Assembly: GCA_947569245.1 (NCBI GenBank)
Contig: CANORV010000003.1
Span: 1 to 43,234, forward strand
DNA from: an uncultured Mycoplasmatota bacterium
Lineage (GTDB): Bacteria > Bacillota_I > Bacilli_A > RF39 > UBA660
Direction: 5' to 3'
Length of the DNA: 43,234 bases
This document shows positions 42,550 through 43,234 of this stretch, piece after piece. The translations under genes were made by a program, and so were the position numbers. Position 1 is the stretch's first letter. Each line of letters begins with the position of its first letter. The notes under the pieces were generated by a model. It was not told the origin of the DNA. It was given only the letters and a program-made list of their open reading frames with translations, and made no database searches.

Positions 42550-42575
42550 AAAAATGTATTTATATTTTTATTATA

Positions 42576-43234
42576 TTAGTTGAGTGATAACTGGAATGGA
42601 TCTGTACTAGTTCCCGTTCCTGATATGATTTTGATATTTTTAGTTAAGTATAAAGATGGTTTTATTATCCTAATATGTTCGGCATTTTCAGCCCTAACTG
42701 CAAAATTACTATTAAGACTAATAAAATAAATATATCTTTTTTCTACTGGTGTTATAAAATAAAAATTCGATAATGCAAGCCATGAATTTTTGTAACAAAA
42801 TGGATAAGACCCAGAAGAACTCCAGTTATTCATTGTAATTTGTAGACAAGTGTTCTTTTGTTCTATACTTTCTCCACTTGTTGATAAGCCATAGTCACTT
42901 GGATAAATAAGAGCAATCTTTCCAATCCAAGTAGCCGGATTTTCATTATACGTTGTAGTTTCTCGTTCAACATTGTAACTACTAATTGGGTTTAAATAGC
43001 TATTGCTTAAGTTAATAGAACCTAAATTCCACAAACTATTATCTATAATTTGTTTACTTTCTTGTGTTAGTGATTCATAATAAGCAGTGTTTAGGTAATT
43101 GTTTAAAGAGGCATTTTTCCAATTGTTATTACCAGCACTATCCCATGGCAAATTACCAATCGATTGATTTCTTATTATCTTTAGTCTAGTTGCACTATTT
43201 CCTTCACCATCTACTATGTTATTAAAACTTCCAA
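42576..43234 (-). CDS. C-terminal part of a large secreted/surface protein (5' end outside window)
   Basis: The frame is open from the right window edge to TAA 42576-42578, about 219 residues. Visible blocks are LPWDSAGNNNWKNASLNNYLN, WIGKIALIYPSDYG and SWLALSNFYFITPVEKR. It ends RIIKPSLYLTKNIKIISGTGTSTDPFQL. I know this layout from large exported proteins of gut Bacillota, where it follows a signal or prepilin-like N-terminus, but cannot name the family with certainty (DUF6273-like). Parts resemble the C-terminus of the TasA-like protein at 29083-30246. Two Cys (CLQI, PFCYKN) could pair. An apparent start at 43151 is a TTG inside the longer frame and is not the real start. Confidence 0.75.
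   Translation of the reverse strand, partial: GSFNNIVDGEGNSATRLKIIRNQSIGNLPWDSAGNNNWKNASLNNYLNTAYYESLTQESKQIIDNSLWNLGSINLSNSYLNPISSYNVERETTTYNENPATWIGKIALIYPSDYGLSTSGESIEQKNTCLQITMNNWSSSGSYPFCYKNSWLALSNFYFITPVEKRYIYFISLNSNFAVRAENAEHIRIIKPSLYLTKNIKIISGTGTSTDPFQLSLN

Noticed and set aside
43149-43151. TTG start for the gene at 42576
   Set aside because: The frame continues without stop to the window edge with family-like sequence, so the real start lies outside.
1-43234. TGA read as Trp, as in mycoplasmas
   Set aside because: Conserved Trp residues use TGG and several well-defined genes end at TGA (murG, bceR, mraZ).
1-43234. Prophage, transposon or restriction/defence island
   Set aside because: I found no integrase, transposase, capsid, terminase, methylase or nuclease genes and no flanking direct repeats.

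Overview
The window reads as a chromosome segment of a low-GC, Gram-positive, endospore-forming member of the Bacillota, probably class Bacilli. The lineage may be an uncultured, gut-type one related to Erysipelotrichales or RF39; I infer this from style and did not test it. The support is very AT-rich DNA, strong Shine-Dalgarno sites, the standard code (TGG for Trp, TGA as stop), a division/murein cluster, a T-box leader, a Bce-type resistance module, a small acid-soluble spore protein (SspI) and CotF-like spore coat genes. I see no rRNA, tRNA, CRISPR array or transposase. Nearly all genes lie on the minus strand; the plus-strand exceptions start at 2593, 9624, 10145, 17893 and 24997.

Layout, left to right. 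0-2.3 kb: ftsQ/divIB (cut by the window), murB and murG. 2.3-3.8 kb: an orphan plus-strand gene with a long leader, then a stand-alone Hpt-receiver protein. 4.0-8.7 kb: a complete Bce-type module (response regulator, intramembrane-sensing kinase, ABC ATPase, FtsX-like permease), with a BceR-type operator before each half. 8.9-9.5 kb: a CotF-like gene pair. 9.6-10.7 kb: a Cys-rich protein and yigZ. 10.7-17.8 kb: a minus-strand run of a prepilin-like protein with thrombospondin-1-like repeats, recX, a NatAB-like exporter, a fused prenol kinase/prenyl-phosphate kinase-like protein and a YgjP-like metalloprotein. 17.8-18.2 kb: sspI. 18.2-24.8 kb: a Ca2+-type P-ATPase, a hybrid histidine kinase and a HAD-PlsC fusion. 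25.0-28.2 kb: a doubly frameshifted orphan gene, a second CotF-like pair and a frameshifted BspA-like surface protein. 28.2-34.3 kb: a CmpB-like membrane protein, a TasA-like secreted protein and the mraZ-rsmH-ftsL-ftsI block with a clear MraZ operator. 34.4-43.2 kb: two orphan helical genes, aspS and hisS behind a T-box, gmk, a CBS-type manganese pyrophosphatase and a truncated surface-protein gene.

The genes fall into four themes. (1) Wall synthesis and division: the dcw cluster is split into mraZ-rsmH-ftsL-ftsI and murG-murB-ftsQ, same strand and same order, about 28 kb apart. (2) Sporulation: sspI and two duplicated CotF-like pairs, all with candidate forespore (sigma-G-like) promoters. 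(3) Envelope sensing and surface display: Bce module, hybrid kinase plus Hpt-receiver phosphorelay, BspA-like, TasA-like and prepilin-like proteins. (4) Translation supply: a hisS-aspS operon under a T-box whose specifier can be read as Asp GAC or His CAC.

The best candidates for something undescribed are the duplicated CotF-like unit with conserved junction and promoter, the Asp/His T-box specifier together with the Cys/His tail on HisRS, the prepilin-TSP1 protein, and the two orphan genes behind aspS. Several frameshifts at short homopolymers between 25 and 28.2 kb may be assembly errors rather than biology.
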